Assembly (NCBI GenBank): GCA_934463115.1
Contig: CAKSIN010000002.1
Location: 1-64,000 of the forward strand
Reading direction: 5' to 3'
From: an uncultured Clostridia bacterium
GTDB taxonomy: Bacteria > Bacillota > Clostridia > UMGS1810
Length of the DNA: 64,000 bases
Under the pieces are notes generated by a model. The model did no database searches. It had not been told where the DNA came from and worked only from the letters and a program-made list of their open reading frames with translations. The translations under genes were made by a program, and so were the position numbers. Shown piece by piece: positions 7,353-16,453 of the stretch. Each line of letters starts with the position of its first letter. Position 1 is the stretch's first letter.

Positions 7353-9362
7353 TTATTTCTTACCCAGCACGCTCACAGCACGCAGAACCGAAATAATCAA
7401 GACGCCAACATCAGCAAGCAATGCCAGCCACAGCGGTGCTTTTCCGAACATTGCGACCACAAGAACCGCAAATTTAACTATAAGTGCAAATGCAATATTG
7501 GAGTACAGAATCCTCATTGCGTATCTTGCAATACCGACTGCGCTTGCAATTGATTCCAGATTACCGGATACCAGTGTTGCGTCACCTGCTTCAAGTGCAA
7601 GGGAATTTGCGCTTCCTACAGCGATTCCGACATCTGCCGCGCAGAGTGACGGAGCATCATTCACACCGTCTCCGACATATATCAAGCCGGATGAATTTGA
7701 TTTAATTTCACTGATTTTGTCGGTTTTTTCAGTGGGCATAAGTGCTCCGAATCCCTTAATTTTTCCGCCGAATGCAGCACACGTGCGTTCAACTGCCGCC
7801 GTATTGTCGCCGGAGAGAACATACATTTTTGAAATGCCCATTTCATGCAGTCTATCAATAGCCTTTGGTGCGTTTTCCTTAATTGTATCGCTGAGCGTTA
7901 TTGCGCCGGCAAGTTTGCCGTCCACGCACACAAACACGCTTGCATCCTGCATATCAGGGGTTACGGATGTATCGTTTGCAAGAATCTTGCGGTTGCCGAC
8001 AGCTATCTTTTTACCGTTAACCGTTCCGGTCATGCCTTTGCCGAAGAGTTCGTTTACATCTTCTGCCGGCAAAACATTGCCCTTGAAATATTCGCATATT
8101 GCGCGTGCTACAGGATGAGATGAATTATTTTCCAGTGCAGCAGCATATCCCAAAACTTCATTGCTGTCATAGCCGCCGAGTGTAACTGTATTCTTTACAC
8201 TCAATTTTCCTGTGGTGAGTGTTCCTGTTTTGTCAAATGCTATTGCGTTTGACTTTGCGAGTGAATTAATGAATTTTGAACCCTTTACAAGTATTCCGCT
8301 TTTGCTTATTGAACCGATAGCACCGAAGTATGTCAGCGGAACACCGATGACGAGTGCGCACGGGCACGAAGCTATCATTATTGTAAGTGCGCGGTTAATT
8401 GCGTCGGGCACGGTTGTTATTCTGAACACAATAAGAACAAGTGCAAGCAAACCGGAAAATCCGATTACTGCCGGTGTGTACACACGTGCAAAGCGCGTGA
8501 TAAATTTTTCCGTTTCGGCTTTTTGCTTGGATGCTCCCTGAACATAATCCTTTATTTTTGCGGCAGTGGAATTGTTGAAATCGCTCATTGCTTCACACAC
8601 AACCGAGCTTGTGAGATTTATGCTTCCCGATATAACAGTATCGCCCTCCGACATGTCGCTGGGGAGACTCTCGCCTGTCAGGTTGGATGTATCAAAAGAG
8701 GTGTTGCCCTTAATTATTTTTGCATCAACGCAAACCTTATCACCGGGTTTAATCAATATCCTGTCGCCGATTTTAATTTTTGACGCGTCAATTTTTTCGC
8801 CGAGTTCATTGTATGCTGTATCATCTGTCAGGTCAATATATCCTTCAATACGTTCGCGCGATTTATCCACTGCATAATCCTCAACAGCTTCGCCTATGGC
8901 AAACAAAAGTGTAATCATGTACATTTCGTTAAATTCACGCATGAGTGCAGCCGATACAACAGCCACAAGAATCAGTGTGCTTTCGTCAAAACGGAATTTA
9001 GCCACGGATTTTAAACCGTTTTTGAATATATCAAATCCGCACAGAAGTGTTGCGGCTGCGATTATTATAAATTGAATATTCAGCGTGCCGATTGCAACAT
9101 TGCGTGCAAAGAATGACAGCGCAAATATTACCGCGGAAATAATGTACAGTTTAACATGCGGTTCCTCTTCGTCGTTGTGGCAGTGTCCGCATCCGCATTC
9201 ATGGCAATGTTCGTGACCGTGCTCATGCTCGCAGCAGTGTGCATGTTCGTGTTCATGCCCGTGGTTATGCTCATGTTCATGTTCGCAGCAGTGTGCATGT
9301 TCATGTTCGTGCTCATCAGCGCAGCAGTCTTTTTCGTTGTGAATGTGCTTGTTTTCGTCCAT
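7353..9362 (-). CDS. Zinc/cadmium-exporting P1B-type ATPase with His/Cys-rich N-terminus
   Basis: This 669-residue pump should export Zn2+, Cd2+ or similar ions across the membrane using ATP. Residues 1-69 are an extreme His/Cys/Glu-rich tail that replaces the usual CxxC metal-binding domain. The core has TGES (229-232), the transmembrane CPC (333-335), phosphorylation Asp377 in DKTGT, the HP dipeptide (417-418) and GDGVNDAP (565-572). Lys631 and Asp652 in the last helices match the residues that set Zn/Cd/Pb specificity in ZntA. Translation starts 1 bp after the arsR stop, with AAGGAGG inside arsR. It forms an operon with the repressor and is probably induced by its own substrate. Confidence 0.93.
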   Translation of the reverse strand: MDENKHIHNEKDCCADEHEHEHAHCCEHEHEHNHGHEHEHAHCCEHEHGHEHCHECGCGHCHNDEEEPHVKLYIISAVIFALSFFARNVAIGTLNIQFIIIAAATLLCGFDIFKNGLKSVAKFRFDESTLILVAVVSAALMREFNEMYMITLLFAIGEAVEDYAVDKSRERIEGYIDLTDDTAYNELGEKIDASKIKIGDRILIKPGDKVCVDAKIIKGNTSFDTSNLTGESLPSDMSEGDTVISGSINLTSSVVCEAMSDFNNSTAAKIKDYVQGASKQKAETEKFITRFARVYTPAVIGFSGLLALVLIVFRITTVPDAINRALTIMIASCPCALVIGVPLTYFGAIGSISKSGILVKGSKFINSLAKSNAIAFDKTGTLTTGKLSVKNTVTLGGYDSNEVLGYAAALENNSSHPVARAICEYFKGNVLPAEDVNELFGKGMTGTVNGKKIAVGNRKILANDTSVTPDMQDASVFVCVDGKLAGAITLSDTIKENAPKAIDRLHEMGISKMYVLSGDNTAAVERTCAAFGGKIKGFGALMPTEKTDKISEIKSNSSGLIYVGDGVNDAPSLCAADVGIAVGSANSLALEAGDATLVSGNLESIASAVGIARYAMRILYSNIAFALIVKFAVLVVAMFGKAPLWLALLADVGVLIISVLRAVSVLGKK

Positions 9363-9363
9363 T

Positions 9364-9732
9364 TTATTCGTCCTCCTTTTTTTCTTCGCTTATATGAATA
9401 AGTCCCTCGCCGTATATATGAAGAATATGCGAGTCGTTCAGCGAGTATATAACCGATTTTCCGTCGCGCCTGCAGGACAGTATGTCGATACTCTTCAGAT
9501 ATCGCAATTGGTGTGATACAGCCGATTGGGACATACCCGTAATATCGGCAATATCGCAAACGCAAAGCTCATTGTCCGACAAAGCCTGAATAATTTTCAG
9601 GCGGCTTACGTCCGAGAACGCCTTAAAAAATTCCGACAGTTTATCGAGTTTTTCGGCAGACGGGGTATTTTTAATTATTTCTTCAATCAGCTTAATGTCG
9701 TTGTGATTATGATTACATTCTGCTATTCTCAT
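9364..9732 (-). CDS. ArsR/SmtB-family metal-responsive repressor
   Basis: The 122-residue winged-helix repressor has ELCVCD (55-60) in the alpha-3 metal-site region and MSQSAVSHQLRYLK as the recognition helix. Its C-terminal helix carries Asp100, His102, His113 and Glu116, exactly the DxHx10HxxE pattern of zinc-sensing alpha-5 sites (SmtB, CzrA). The N-terminus CNHNHND may add ligands. It should bind the palindrome 18 bp upstream of its own start and release it on binding Zn or a similar ion, derepressing itself and the ATPase. Confidence 0.93.
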   Translation of the reverse strand: MRIAECNHNHNDIKLIEEIIKNTPSAEKLDKLSEFFKAFSDVSRLKIIQALSDNELCVCDIADITGMSQSAVSHQLRYLKSIDILSCRRDGKSVIYSLNDSHILHIYGEGLIHISEEKKEDE

Positions 9733-9749
9733 TTATGTCACCTCATTTC

Positions 9750-9775
9750 AACATATGAACATCTGTTCATATGTT
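9750..9775. promoter_or_regulatory. ArsR-family operator, 12-2-12 palindrome
   Basis: A perfect 26-bp palindrome: AACATATGAACA, two bases, TGTTCATATGTT. This is the classic 12-2-12 form of SmtB/CzrA-type operators with TGAACA half-sites. It directly abuts the -10 box and covers the likely transcription start. Confidence 0.92.
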
Positions 9776-9804
9776 ATTATATTACTGACTTTTAAATTTG
9801 TCAA
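9776..9804 (-). promoter_or_regulatory. Promoter of arsR and the metal ATPase
   Basis: On the minus strand, TTGACA (9799-9804) and TATAAT (9776-9781) are 17 bp apart, followed at once by the operator palindrome. Confidence 0.88.
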
Positions 9805-9894
9805 TACTTTTTTAATAATTTTTTAAATAGGGTTGTATCTTGTTTTTTTATGTGATAAAATTACATTAATAAATTTAAAGACAGGGGATATAAT

Positions 9895-11322
9895 GTGATT
9901 ATGTTTGAAAGCACGGTATACACAAACAACGGAGTCAATCGCTCGGCTGTTTTGAATTTTATGAAAAAGTTAAAAGAATGCAATGTTGATACACATTCGT
10001 TTGAAGTTATTCAGGGTGCAAAGATGCAGGTTCGCATTGCCCCGAGACCGTACTCATTTGACTTTAAGCAGCAGTTGTATTCGCTCAGCAAAAGTTTTTC
10101 ATCCACTGCAATCGGACTTCTTTCGGATGACGGAAAGGTGAATATTGACGATAGGATAGTGGATATTTTTTCGGACAGGTGCCCGGAAAATATCGGCGAA
10201 AACATGGGAAAAATGCGCCTTAGGCATGTGCTGTCCATGAACACCGGTCACAAGAATTGTGTTTTGGCAAAAATCCGCTTTGAGAGTGATCCCGTCGCGG
10301 CATTTATCGGAATTGAACCGGAGTTTGAACCCGGAACGCACTTTACATATAATAATGCCGCAACATATATTCTGTCGCAGGTTGTGGCAAAGTACACGGG
10401 AATGACAATGTATGATTTTTTAAATATCCGTCTTTTTGAACCTTTGGGCATAACGGGAACTCATTGGAACGCTTTTGCGGACGGGAACTCCCAGGGTGCT
10501 GTCGGACTTCACGCTTCATCGGACGATGTGGCAAAACTGGGACTTTTGTACCTGAACAACGGTGTGTACAACGGCAAAAGAATTCTCTCGGAAAAGTGGG
10601 TTAACACTGCGCTCTCTGTCCACTCGGACAACAGCGGGAACGGTACGCCCGATTGGGTTTCCGGTTACGGTTTTCAATTTTGGAAAAACTCGCGCAGCGG
10701 ATTCCGCGGTGACGGTGCATTCGGTCAGCTGTGTATGATATTTCCCGACAAAGATATGGTTGTTGCGGCAGAGGTTTTTTGCAAGGAAAGTATGCAGTCG
10801 GAAATAGAATGTGTTTATGAACTTGCAGATAATCTATATGGAAACAGTGATGTTACGGATGAAGATTTGCGCTCGTTTGCAGACAATCTCAACGCGCCGG
10901 AAAAATACTGCGGCGGTGCACTTCCGGACTGCGAATTCATATGTAATGATAATACGCTCGGTATAACATTAATAAGATTTACCGAGGATGACGGATGCAT
11001 TAAACTGAATTTCAGCGACGGAATCTGTCGGCAGGATATGGTGTTCGGCAAGGGTGATTACAGGCAGAATAATATAATAATAAAGAACTTTAAACCCACA
11101 CTTGATGGACTTTGCGGACACAGTGAAAAGGAAAATGTGCATTTTGCGGCATATTGCAGTTTTAAAGACGGTGTGCTTCATCTGTATATCAGATTTTTGG
11201 ACAATCCGCATACAGCGAAGTATGTATGCGAGTTTGGTGACGGTGAGTTTACAGTGAAGAAAGCGTCGGAGGACGATTTTTGTAAAAATATTTTTTTGCA
11301 TGCCAAAAAGATTGATATGTAA
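9895..11322 (+). CDS. Serine hydrolase, class C beta-lactamase/DD-peptidase family
   Basis: The 475-residue protein has the serine-hydrolase SxxK motif in LYSLSKSFSSTAIGL (about residue 65) and the tyrosine motif YNNA (about 152). The GYGFQFW and GDGAFGQ segments are typical of esterase/transpeptidase-like members. A C-terminal part of about 150 residues is rich in strands and has no motif I know. No signal peptide is evident, so it may be cytoplasmic. The GTG start has AGGGGAT about 8 bp upstream; an ATG two codons later is less well placed. The substrate is unknown. Confidence 0.82.
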   Translation: MIMFESTVYTNNGVNRSAVLNFMKKLKECNVDTHSFEVIQGAKMQVRIAPRPYSFDFKQQLYSLSKSFSSTAIGLLSDDGKVNIDDRIVDIFSDRCPENIGENMGKMRLRHVLSMNTGHKNCVLAKIRFESDPVAAFIGIEPEFEPGTHFTYNNAATYILSQVVAKYTGMTMYDFLNIRLFEPLGITGTHWNAFADGNSQGAVGLHASSDDVAKLGLLYLNNGVYNGKRILSEKWVNTALSVHSDNSGNGTPDWVSGYGFQFWKNSRSGFRGDGAFGQLCMIFPDKDMVVAAEVFCKESMQSEIECVYELADNLYGNSDVTDEDLRSFADNLNAPEKYCGGALPDCEFICNDNTLGITLIRFTEDDGCIKLNFSDGICRQDMVFGKGDYRQNNIIIKNFKPTLDGLCGHSEKENVHFAAYCSFKDGVLHLYIRFLDNPHTAKYVCEFGDGEFTVKKASEDDFCKNIFLHAKKIDM

Positions 11323-11347
11323 TTTTTTGCGGAGAATTATGTACTGT

Positions 11348-11389
11348 CCGAGGCGGTGAGCAGGCATTTATGCAGGTTCACTGCCTCGG
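11348..11389. terminator. Hairpin between convergent genes
   Basis: CCGAGGC-x-GTGA pairs with TCAC-x-GCCTCGG across an 18-base loop, followed on the plus strand by ATATATTTATTTTT. It lies between the convergent serine hydrolase and PTS genes and would best terminate the plus-strand gene. Confidence 0.55.
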
Positions 11390-11395
11390 ATATAT

Positions 11396-13495
11396 TTATT
11401 TTTCAAGTCTTAATATTTCGTCACCGTGCATTACGTCAATGTTGTGCAGAACATGAACAGCCTCATAATCATCCGTATTGCAGATAATCATAGGAATTGT
11501 AGTTTTGAAGCCGGATTTTTTTATACCGTCGATATCAAATTTAATAAGCAAATCGCCTTTTTTAACTTTTGCACCGTTTTCGGTCATTTTTTCAAAGTAT
11601 TTTCCCTTAAGCTTTACCGTGTCTATCCCGATATGAAGCAGCACATCCGCGCCGTCATCCGATTTGATTGTAACGGCATGCAGAGTGTCGCTCACATTTT
11701 CCACAACACCGTCGCACGGAGAATAAAGTGCGCCCTCTGTCGGTTCAACCGCAATACCGTTGCCCAGCGCAAGTGAAGAAAACGCCTCGTCGTCCACTTC
11801 TGTAAGCGGAACGGTTTTTCCGCTTGCATGAGAATACAGCGCAATAAGTTTAGGTGAATCGTTTTTCTTGGTCGGTTTTGGCGAATCAACCGTATCCGTC
11901 GGCTGCGTGTGTGCCGCACCGGTCATATATTCGTCAAGATGCGCCTTTATCACCGATACCTGTGGTCCGTAGATAACCTGCACACCGCTGCCATGCACAA
12001 TAACACCGGACGCACCGCTTGAAGTAAGCATTCCTTTGTCCACGGCCTGTGAGTCTTTAACCGTTACACGCAGTCTTGTCGCGCAGCAGTCTATATCGGA
12101 TATATTGGCTGTTCCGCCCAGACCGCGCACTATCAGCTCGCTTTTGGAATCAGCCGCTGCTGCCGCGTTTTTCTTTTTTTCCATATCTTTTCTTGTGTAC
12201 AGTTTGGTTTCGTCGGAGTTTTCATCGCGGCCGGGAGTTTTCCAGTTGAATTTTACAATCAGATATCTGAACACAAAGTAATACAGCACAAAGTATGCTA
12301 TTCCGACAATGGGAATCCATATCCAGTTTGTTTTTGCATTGCCCTGCATTACACCGAACAGAATAAGGTCGATTATACCGCCCGAGAAAGTCATTCCAAC
12401 ACCGACTCCGAGCACATGCATCAGCATATATGACAACCCGGCAAAAACGCAGTGGATGGCATACATCAGCGGTGCCACGAACAAAAATGTAAATTCAAGC
12501 GGTTCGGTTATTCCTGTGAGCATAGACGTGAGCGCTGCTGAAACAAGCAGACTTCCCACCACTTTTCTCTTTTCGGGACGTGCTGTTTTGTACATTGCAA
12601 GGGCAGCTCCCGGCAGACCGAATATCATAAACGGGAATTTTCCCGCCATGAATCTTGTTGCCTCCACCGAAAATATTTTTGTGGATTTAGACGCCAGTTC
12701 GGCAAAGAAAATGTTTTGCGCACCGCTTATCAGCTGTCCGTCAATAACCGCCGAACCGCCTATTGCCGTCTGCCAGAACGGAATGTAGAACACATGGTGA
12801 AGTCCGAACGGTATCAGTGCACGCTCTATTGTACCGTATATCCAGGTTCCGAAATACCCGGATTTTATTACGAGGTTTCCCAGCCATGAAATACCCGTCT
12901 GCACCACCGGCCACACATAGAACATCACAATTCCCACACCGAGGTATACCACGCTGGATATTATGGGTACAAAACGGCTTCCGCCGAAGAACGACAAAAC
13001 CTGCGGAAGTTCTATTTTATAAAATCTGTTGTGCAGTGCCGCCACGCCCAAACCGACAATTATTCCGCCGAACACACCCATTTGAAGTGTGACTATTCCG
13101 AGCATGGATGTCGTTGAGTTGTCCGGCATGGAGTCGACTCCGCCGTTTGATGTGATAAGCGCACTGATAGCCGTGTTCATTATCAGATACGCTATTACCG
13201 AGGAAAGCGCGGCAACATCTTTTTCGCGCTTTGCCATTCCTATTGCTACACCCATTGCAAACAGCAGGGCAAGGTTGTTGAATACCGCACTGCCGGCAAG
13301 ATTGAGTATGTCAAGTATTGTATACAAAAAGTTCCCCGGATGAATTATCCCGGACAGGTTGTAGGCATTCAGCATTGTTTCGTTTGTAAACGAACTGCCT
13401 ATTCCGAGAAACAGCCCCGCCACGGGCAGAAGCGCTATCGGCAGCATAAAAGAACGCCCGATGCGCTGCAAAACTCCAAAGATTTTGTCTTTCAT
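11396..13495 (-). CDS. Glucose-family PTS permease, EIICBA
   Basis: A 699-residue three-domain sugar permease that takes up and phosphorylates a sugar using HPr-derived phosphate. Residues 1 to about 410 form the membrane IIC domain, with the family motif GITEPLEFTFLFVAP. The IIB domain (about 445-530) carries the phosphorylated Cys in DIDCCATRLR. The IIA domain (about 555-699) has the active His in VLLHIGIDTVKLKG. The IIC sequence is closest in memory to PtsG/MalX permeases, so glucose, maltose or N-acetylglucosamine are all possible. It is a single gene; no antiterminator or catabolic gene is next to it. Confidence 0.9.
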   Translation of the reverse strand: MKDKIFGVLQRIGRSFMLPIALLPVAGLFLGIGSSFTNETMLNAYNLSGIIHPGNFLYTILDILNLAGSAVFNNLALLFAMGVAIGMAKREKDVAALSSVIAYLIMNTAISALITSNGGVDSMPDNSTTSMLGIVTLQMGVFGGIIVGLGVAALHNRFYKIELPQVLSFFGGSRFVPIISSVVYLGVGIVMFYVWPVVQTGISWLGNLVIKSGYFGTWIYGTIERALIPFGLHHVFYIPFWQTAIGGSAVIDGQLISGAQNIFFAELASKSTKIFSVEATRFMAGKFPFMIFGLPGAALAMYKTARPEKRKVVGSLLVSAALTSMLTGITEPLEFTFLFVAPLMYAIHCVFAGLSYMLMHVLGVGVGMTFSGGIIDLILFGVMQGNAKTNWIWIPIVGIAYFVLYYFVFRYLIVKFNWKTPGRDENSDETKLYTRKDMEKKKNAAAAADSKSELIVRGLGGTANISDIDCCATRLRVTVKDSQAVDKGMLTSSGASGVIVHGSGVQVIYGPQVSVIKAHLDEYMTGAAHTQPTDTVDSPKPTKKNDSPKLIALYSHASGKTVPLTEVDDEAFSSLALGNGIAVEPTEGALYSPCDGVVENVSDTLHAVTIKSDDGADVLLHIGIDTVKLKGKYFEKMTENGAKVKKGDLLIKFDIDGIKKSGFKTTIPMIICNTDDYEAVHVLHNIDVMHGDEILRLEK

Positions 13496-13615
13496 ATAAT
13501 ATCTCTCATTTCCGTATTTTATTTTTATTCCGGATTAGTATACGGAAAAAAGAATATTTAATACACAAAATAAAAATGACATTTTCCAAGAGCATAAAAA
13601 TTTTTGAAAAATTCC

Positions 13616-13644
13616 TTGACTTTGGCAATGCATTGTGGTATAAT
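13616..13644 (+). promoter_or_regulatory. Promoter of tRNA-Arg
   Basis: TTGACT (13616-13621), a 17-bp spacer and TATAAT (13639-13644) lie 22 bp upstream of the tRNA. Confidence 0.85.
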
Positions 13645-13666
13645 ATTTCAAGTGTTGAGAAAACAT

Positions 13667-13743
<77 letters not shown>

Positions 13744-13745
13744 AA

Positions 13746-13793
13746 AGGCTGCAAAAACATTATTTGTTTTTGCAGCCTGATTTTTTCTTTTAT
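13746..13793 (+). terminator. Intrinsic terminator of tRNA-Arg
   Basis: AGGCTGCAAAAACA and TGTTTTTGCAGCCT form a perfect 14-bp stem, followed by GATTTTTTCTTTT. Confidence 0.9.
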
Positions 13794-13807
13794 TTGATTA
13801 TGTCTCG

Positions 13808-14146
13808 CTAAGCTGTGGTAATCACCTCGGGCATTTCGTAGCCTCTTTCACCAATCAAATCTCCGATGATGTATTTGAGCGTGGACGGCAGTATCAGCCT
13901 GTCGGCAAGTTTTTTTACAAGTATTTCCGTGAGCCGCATGGAGGAATAAATATCATTTACCGTGGCTTGTTCAAGAATCTGTTCGTGGCCGCCGGAAGAG
14001 TACTTCTTTTCTATTTCGACTCCGTATGTCACAGCCCGAAAGTCGGAACCCGGGAGTCCGATTTCAGAGCGCAGAATATAGTAATCAAGGTAGAAACCGT
14101 CTCCGCTCAGACCAATGTACTTTCTTTGCATGTGAATTTTTTGCAT
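13808..14146 (-). CDS. Small conserved protein, DUF6514-like
   Basis: The 112-residue soluble protein contains LDYYILRSEI, YGVEIEKK and a C-terminal segment on the pattern KKLADRLILPSTLKYIIGD. This pattern resembles DUF6514 proteins of clostridia from memory; their role is unknown. The ATG has AGGGAT 8 bp upstream. A plausible promoter lies upstream (TGGAAA-17-TATAAT). It is monocistronic, convergent with tRNA-Arg. Confidence 0.65.
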   Translation of the reverse strand: MQKIHMQRKYIGLSGDGFYLDYYILRSEIGLPGSDFRAVTYGVEIEKKYSSGGHEQILEQATVNDIYSSMRLTEILVKKLADRLILPSTLKYIIGDLIGERGYEMPEVITTA

Positions 14147-14178
14147 TTATGTCAATCCCTTCTTAAAATCATAAGTCT

Positions 14179-14207
14179 ATTATAAAATATTTCACTAAGT
14201 ATTTCCA
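14179..14207 (-). promoter_or_regulatory. Probable promoter of the DUF6514-like gene
   Basis: On the minus strand, TGGAAA (14202-14207), a 17-bp spacer and TATAAT (14179-14184). The -10 is perfect and the -35 matches four of six bases. Confidence 0.5.
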
Positions 14208-14266
14208 GTGTATCTTATCACGCAAAATGCCCCAAAACGGCAAAATCAGACATTTTTGTGTCGTAT

Positions 14267-14371
14267 ATGGGCGAGGGACAGATTGCGTTTGTTGTTTTAT
14301 GCGATGAAATTTACAGCATGCCGACGGTTTGCAGTGTGCATTTTGCCGAATTGACTAATATTTTCAAATAA
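14267..14371 (+). other. Doubtful 34-codon reading frame, possible gene remnant
   Basis: ATG at 14267 opens a 34-codon frame ending TAA at 14371 (starts MGEGQIAFVVLCDEIY). No ribosome binding site is visible and I recognise no family. It lies between the DUF6514-like gene and the SRP RNA promoter and may be the tail of a lost gene or chance. Confidence 0.2.
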
Positions 14372-14384
14372 TTGCATTTAGATA

Positions 14385-14413
14385 TTGAAATATATTCGCT
14401 TTTGGTGTATAAT
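14385..14413 (+). promoter_or_regulatory. Promoter of SRP RNA (and dnaX)
   Basis: TTGAAA (14385-14390), a 17-bp spacer and TATAAT (14408-14413). The RNA 5' end deduced from base pairing is at about 14420, 7 bp after the -10. Confidence 0.88.
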
Positions 14414-14419
14414 AATAAA

Positions 14420-14690
14420 AGTCGTACAGCCGGGGCAGTAGCGGCGCCCTGAACTTGCAGTCCGCTATAGCAAGGGTTATATCCTTATTGAGGGTTTTTG
14501 GACAAAGTTATGTGTCGGTTAAGTAGTGTTGACGTTCGGGACTTGCGCAACGTGCGCGTATGAACCCGGTCAGGTGAGGAATCAAGCAGCCGTAAGTATT
14601 GCTGCCCGTGTGCCGCGAGGCAACCCGAACCGAGCCAACTGACCGATAACGGCGATGTTTTGGATTCGAGATAAGGATGTGCGGCTTTTT
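14420..14690 (+). ncRNA. ffs: Signal recognition particle RNA, large Gram-positive type
   Basis: The RNA core of SRP, which with Ffh targets nascent membrane proteins. Evidence includes the Alu-domain segment GGGCAGTAGCGGCGCCCTGA and CCGCTATAGCAAGGGTT, and the Ffh-binding tip GGTCAGGTGAGGAATCAAGC. The two ends pair over 9 bp (AGTCGTACA with TGTGCGGCT), and a T-run follows for termination. Position just upstream of dnaX is the usual Firmicutes arrangement. The dnaX reading frame can be extended back into this RNA, but that extension is not coding. Confidence 0.93.
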
Positions 14691-14717
14691 TTAATGAACG
14701 GGGGTTTTGAGGATACT

Positions 14718-16385
14718 ATGGCGGCATATCGTACATTGTACAGAAAGTGGCGGCCGATGACATTTGACGATGTTGTGGGGCAGCCGCATATCACGGAAAC
14801 GCTTAAAAATGAGATAATGTCGGGGCGCATTTCCCACGCGTATATGTTCACCGGAACACGCGGAACGGGTAAAACATCTACCGCAAAGATTCTCAGCCGT
14901 GCCGTAAACTGTCTTAATCCGCAAAACGGAAACCCGTGCAATGAATGTGAAGTTTGCCGCGGTATAATGAATGACACTTTGCTTGACGTTGTGGAAATGG
15001 ACGCTGCATCAAACAACGGTGTTGAGAATATCCGCGATATAATAGACCAGGTTCGCTATGCAACGGCGAGCAGTAAATATAAAGTATACATTATAGATGA
15101 GGTTCACATGCTGTCGGCAGGTGCGTTTAATGCGCTGCTCAAAACGCTTGAAGAACCGCCGGAACATGTTATTTTTATTCTGGCAACCACCGAGATACAC
15201 AAGGTATTGCCCACGATTCTTTCGCGATGCCAGAGGTTTGACTTTAAAAATATTTCATCATCGGATATATGCGGTGCAGTGTCCGATATATTAAATAAAG
15301 AGGGTATTAATGCCGAAAAAGAGGCTGTGGAGTATATTGCGCAGCTCGGCAACGGTTCTATGCGTGACGCGCTGAGTATTACCGAGCAGTGCCTTGCATA
15401 CAAAAACAATAACCTCACATATGCCGATGTAACCGAGATTCTCGGAACGCTGGACGACAGTTTTTTGTACAAAATCGCAGGATTTATTGCAAAGGGCGAC
15501 ACCGCGCAGGCTGTTGTGAGTTTTGATTCCTGCATTTCAAAAGGAAAGAATCCGAGCAGTTTTGCCGAAGGACTCCTCGGTGTAATGCGCGAGATTCTTT
15601 TGTACAATCTTTCTCCGGAAACGCTTGATATCGGCAGCTTTAAACTGTCGCTCTTAAAGGAGACGGCTCCGCTTTTCGGAAAAGAAAAAACCGTTCGCTG
15701 TATAGAGATACTCAGCGAACTGCTAAGAGATATAAAATACGTTTCGTCGGCGCAGATACTTGTGGAATGTGCCGTGGTTCGGCTGTGCAATGCGTCGTTT
15801 TCCGATGATTATTCCGCTATTCTCGACAGAATTGCCGACCTTGAAAAAAAGGCATCCGGTTTTACCGCTGCCGCGCAAAACACAGTGCCGATTGCACCGG
15901 CGCAGCAGGCAGCCGCGTATACTCCGACTCCGCCGCAGGTTATGGGTACCGAAAGTCCGCGGAGCAATTCCGAGACGAAAATCACACAAAATACGGCAGC
16001 TGATTCGTCGCGGCATACCGATTCGCAGAGCGTGACGGCGAATGGAATTATCGGAAAAATCATTGCCAATTGGTCTGAAGTTAAAGAAAAAATTCAGTCA
16101 CTCGGAAAGATTCGCATTTTTGTTGCACTCTATGATGTCAGACTTCGCGGTGAAGGCAGTAAGTTGATTCTTGAGGTTCCGGAACGCGACACATTGTCGC
16201 TGTTGTCGGATAAAGAGAGTATCGACTGCATGCGCCAGGTTATATCCGAGATGTTTGCGTGTGATGTGCAGATTGAATGCGTCTATGCCGAAAAAGGCGA
16301 CAGCACGGCAGAATTGAAAACGGATTTGTTTGATAATCTGGCAGAGCTCAGCAATAACTTTCCGGAAAACTTTAAAATAGAGTAG
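14718..16385 (+). CDS. dnaX: DNA polymerase III subunit gamma/tau
   Basis: The clamp-loader ATPase, 555 residues. It starts MAAYRTLYRKWRP, the standard N-terminus, with GAGG about 6 bp upstream. Walker A is GTRGTGKTS (46-54). The zinc-binding cysteines are 65, 74, 77 and 80, and Walker B contains DEVHML. A Pro/Ala/Ser/Thr-rich linker begins near residue 380, followed by a C-terminal domain. The heptamer A AAA AAG sits in frame at 15845-15851 at the domain III/linker boundary; a -1 shift there would end at 16003 after about 428 residues. It is transcribed with, or just after, SRP RNA. Confidence 0.95.
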   Translation: MAAYRTLYRKWRPMTFDDVVGQPHITETLKNEIMSGRISHAYMFTGTRGTGKTSTAKILSRAVNCLNPQNGNPCNECEVCRGIMNDTLLDVVEMDAASNNGVENIRDIIDQVRYATASSKYKVYIIDEVHMLSAGAFNALLKTLEEPPEHVIFILATTEIHKVLPTILSRCQRFDFKNISSSDICGAVSDILNKEGINAEKEAVEYIAQLGNGSMRDALSITEQCLAYKNNNLTYADVTEILGTLDDSFLYKIAGFIAKGDTAQAVVSFDSCISKGKNPSSFAEGLLGVMREILLYNLSPETLDIGSFKLSLLKETAPLFGKEKTVRCIEILSELLRDIKYVSSAQILVECAVVRLCNASFSDDYSAILDRIADLEKKASGFTAAAQNTVPIAPAQQAAAYTPTPPQVMGTESPRSNSETKITQNTAADSSRHTDSQSVTANGIIGKIIANWSEVKEKIQSLGKIRIFVALYDVRLRGEGSKLILEVPERDTLSLLSDKESIDCMRQVISEMFACDVQIECVYAEKGDSTAELKTDLFDNLAELSNNFPENFKIE

Positions 16386-16392
16386 GTAAAAA

Positions 16393-16421
16393 TTGACAAA
16401 TTATTTTGTTGGTGTTATAAT
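16393..16421 (+). promoter_or_regulatory. Promoter of hom-thrB-lysC
   Basis: TTGACA (16393-16398), a 17-bp spacer and TATAAT (16416-16421), 33 bp before hom. No riboswitch or T-box fits in this short leader. Confidence 0.85.
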
Positions 16422-16453
16422 AAAAGATATTTTATTCATTTTGGAGGTGCATC

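Noticed and set aside
14655..14717. N-terminal extension of DnaX starting at 14655
   Set aside because: It lies within the SRP RNA and its terminator; the family N-terminus MAAYRTLYRKWRP begins at 14718 behind GAGG.
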